64,000 bases of DNA from contig MEHQ01001659.1 of assembly GCA_008828725.1 (NCBI GenBank), forward strand, positions 1 through 64,000, in the 5' to 3' direction. Below, piece by piece: positions 63,351 through 64,000 of this stretch. Position 1 is the first letter of the stretch; the number at the start of each line of letters is the position of its first letter. The notes below the pieces were generated by a model. It was given only the letters and a program-made list of their open reading frames with translations. It did not search any database and was not told where the DNA came from. Position numbers and translations under genes: made by a program. This DNA is from Saccharina japonica (Eukaryota; Sar; Phaeophyceae; Laminariales; Laminariaceae).

Positions 63351-64000
63351 TTTTTGTCAGACCGAGGCGCAGAATTTGTGTCGAAAGTATGCCGAGAGGT
63401 TTTTAAGATGTTGGGTTCTATTAAAAAGTATACGAGCTCGTACCACCCCCAGACGAACGGGATGGTCAAGAGATTGAACCACACCCTGTGCCAAATGTTA
63501 TCGTATCTCATCGCGGACGACCAGATAAACTGGGACCAGATACTGCTACACGCCATAACCGCCCACAATAACAACGTAAGCAGGGGCACAGGGTTGGCAT
63601 CCAATGAAGTCCACATAGGCCGGTACCCGAGGCTGCCAATGACTATTTTAGAGGGTAGCGGGGTGAAGGGCCACTAGAGTGCGAAACGGGGTCAGCTCGA
63701 TTATCTAGAACTGATGCGAGACCGACAGATACGCGCATACAATTTAGTACGGGAATAAGACAGATTGATCAAAGCAACACACCAAGCCGCGAATGAGAAT
63801 ATCGACGCCATCGTGAATAATCGATCGAAGTTTAAGGCGGGAGACTGGGCGTGGGTACACGATGATCACAGCACTATTACCGGAAGAGGAAAACATGTGC
63901 ACAAGCCCACAGAAGGTAGCTCAAAGCAGAAATCGTTTGCATTGATCAGCAAACTAGCCCACGGTTGGACCGGTCCGTATAAGGTGTTGCTCGTAGGCCC
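63345..64000 (+). pseudogene. gypsy-3 integrase core end and C-terminus, catalytic Glu to Lys
   Basis: After the frameshift the core continues TFLSDRGAEFVSKVCREVFK (second Asp), SSYHPQTNGMVKRLNHTLCQ and NEVHIGRYPRLPMTILEGSG. In this family the phrase is NGMVER, and its Glu is the third catalytic residue. Here codon AAG at 63468-63470 gives Lys. The same frame then has TAG (63675-63677) and TAA (63756-63758). Beyond them it stays recognisable (LDYLELMRDRQIRAYNLVRE, KFKAGDWAWVHDDHSTITGR, HGWTGPYKVLLVG), the SH3-like end, up to the window edge. Confidence 0.85.

Larger units (their letters stand above)
61611..64000 (+). mobile_element. gypsy-3: internally deleted Ty3/gypsy element, continues beyond window
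   Basis: Coding content is a Pro/Ala/Gly-rich gag-like stretch followed at once by the RNase H-integrase linker and integrase. There is no protease, RT or RNase H, and only about 330 bp where roughly 2 kb would be needed. The integrase motifs match gypsy-1 more closely than gypsy-2. The 3' end and 3' LTR lie outside the window. Confidence 0.75.

Noticed and set aside
1-64000. CRISPR arrays, bacterial operons, ribosome-binding sites or rho-independent terminators
   Set aside because: Repeat spacing is irregular, all recognisable genes are from eukaryotic retrotransposons, and no prokaryotic gene organisation is present.

Overview
This is a eukaryotic window made almost entirely of transposable-element remains and tandem or dispersed repeats. 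I could not assign any host gene. The G+C content is middling. CTG/CAG triplets, GTACGAGTAC hexamers and poly-G tracts are common, and the elements include chromodomain-bearing Ty3/gypsy retrotransposons, a Ty1/copia-type gag and an APE-type LINE. Such a mix would fit a large, repeat-rich algal or stramenopile genome (brown-alga-like), but the organism is an inference; nothing here diagnoses it. Two runs of N (34902-35068 and 48384-48831) are assembly gaps, each entered through a poly-G tract.

Layout, left to right. 1-6.9 kb: dispersed-repeat fragments, a 133-bp tandem duplication, simple repeats and a (CTG)22 tract. 7.1-10.3 kb, minus strand: a decayed LINE with an endonuclease and a reverse transcriptase (RT). 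12.0-13.8 kb: G-run-rich DNA and degenerate repeats. About 14.7-20.8 kb, plus strand: an old Ty3/gypsy element (gypsy-1) whose protease, RT, RNase H, integrase and chromodomain can still be followed through many stops and frameshifts. 20.8-32.3 kb: mostly anonymous sequence, with a duplicated tRNA-like motif near 23 kb. 32.4-37.2 kb: a dense repeat block holding minisatellites, poly-G/poly-C tracts, a pair of roughly 280-bp inverted repeats and three copies of a palindrome-rich GGTACCCG element. 38.3-42.3 kb: three separate tandem duplications (230, about 450 and 306 bp), one of them carrying a strong GC cruciform.

42.7-46.4 kb, minus strand: two roughly 312-bp direct repeats (putative LTRs) bracket one intact 375-codon copia-type gag and no pol. 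This is a candidate gag-only, non-autonomous TR-GAG element and the most interesting unit here. 51.6-60.2 kb, plus strand: a nearly complete Ty3/gypsy chromovirus (gypsy-2) with about 437-bp LTRs roughly 97% alike, a primer-binding site, gag, a lesioned pol, a chromodomain and an unusual 1.75-kb 3' spacer. 60.3-61.6 kb: two tandem LTR-like blocks. 61.6 kb to the window end: a third gypsy element (gypsy-3) that lacks RT and RNase H and has a mutated integrase.

No autonomous element looks functional. The copia gag is the only long, uninterrupted, recognisable reading frame. Any mobility would have to rely on proteins supplied from elsewhere in the genome.
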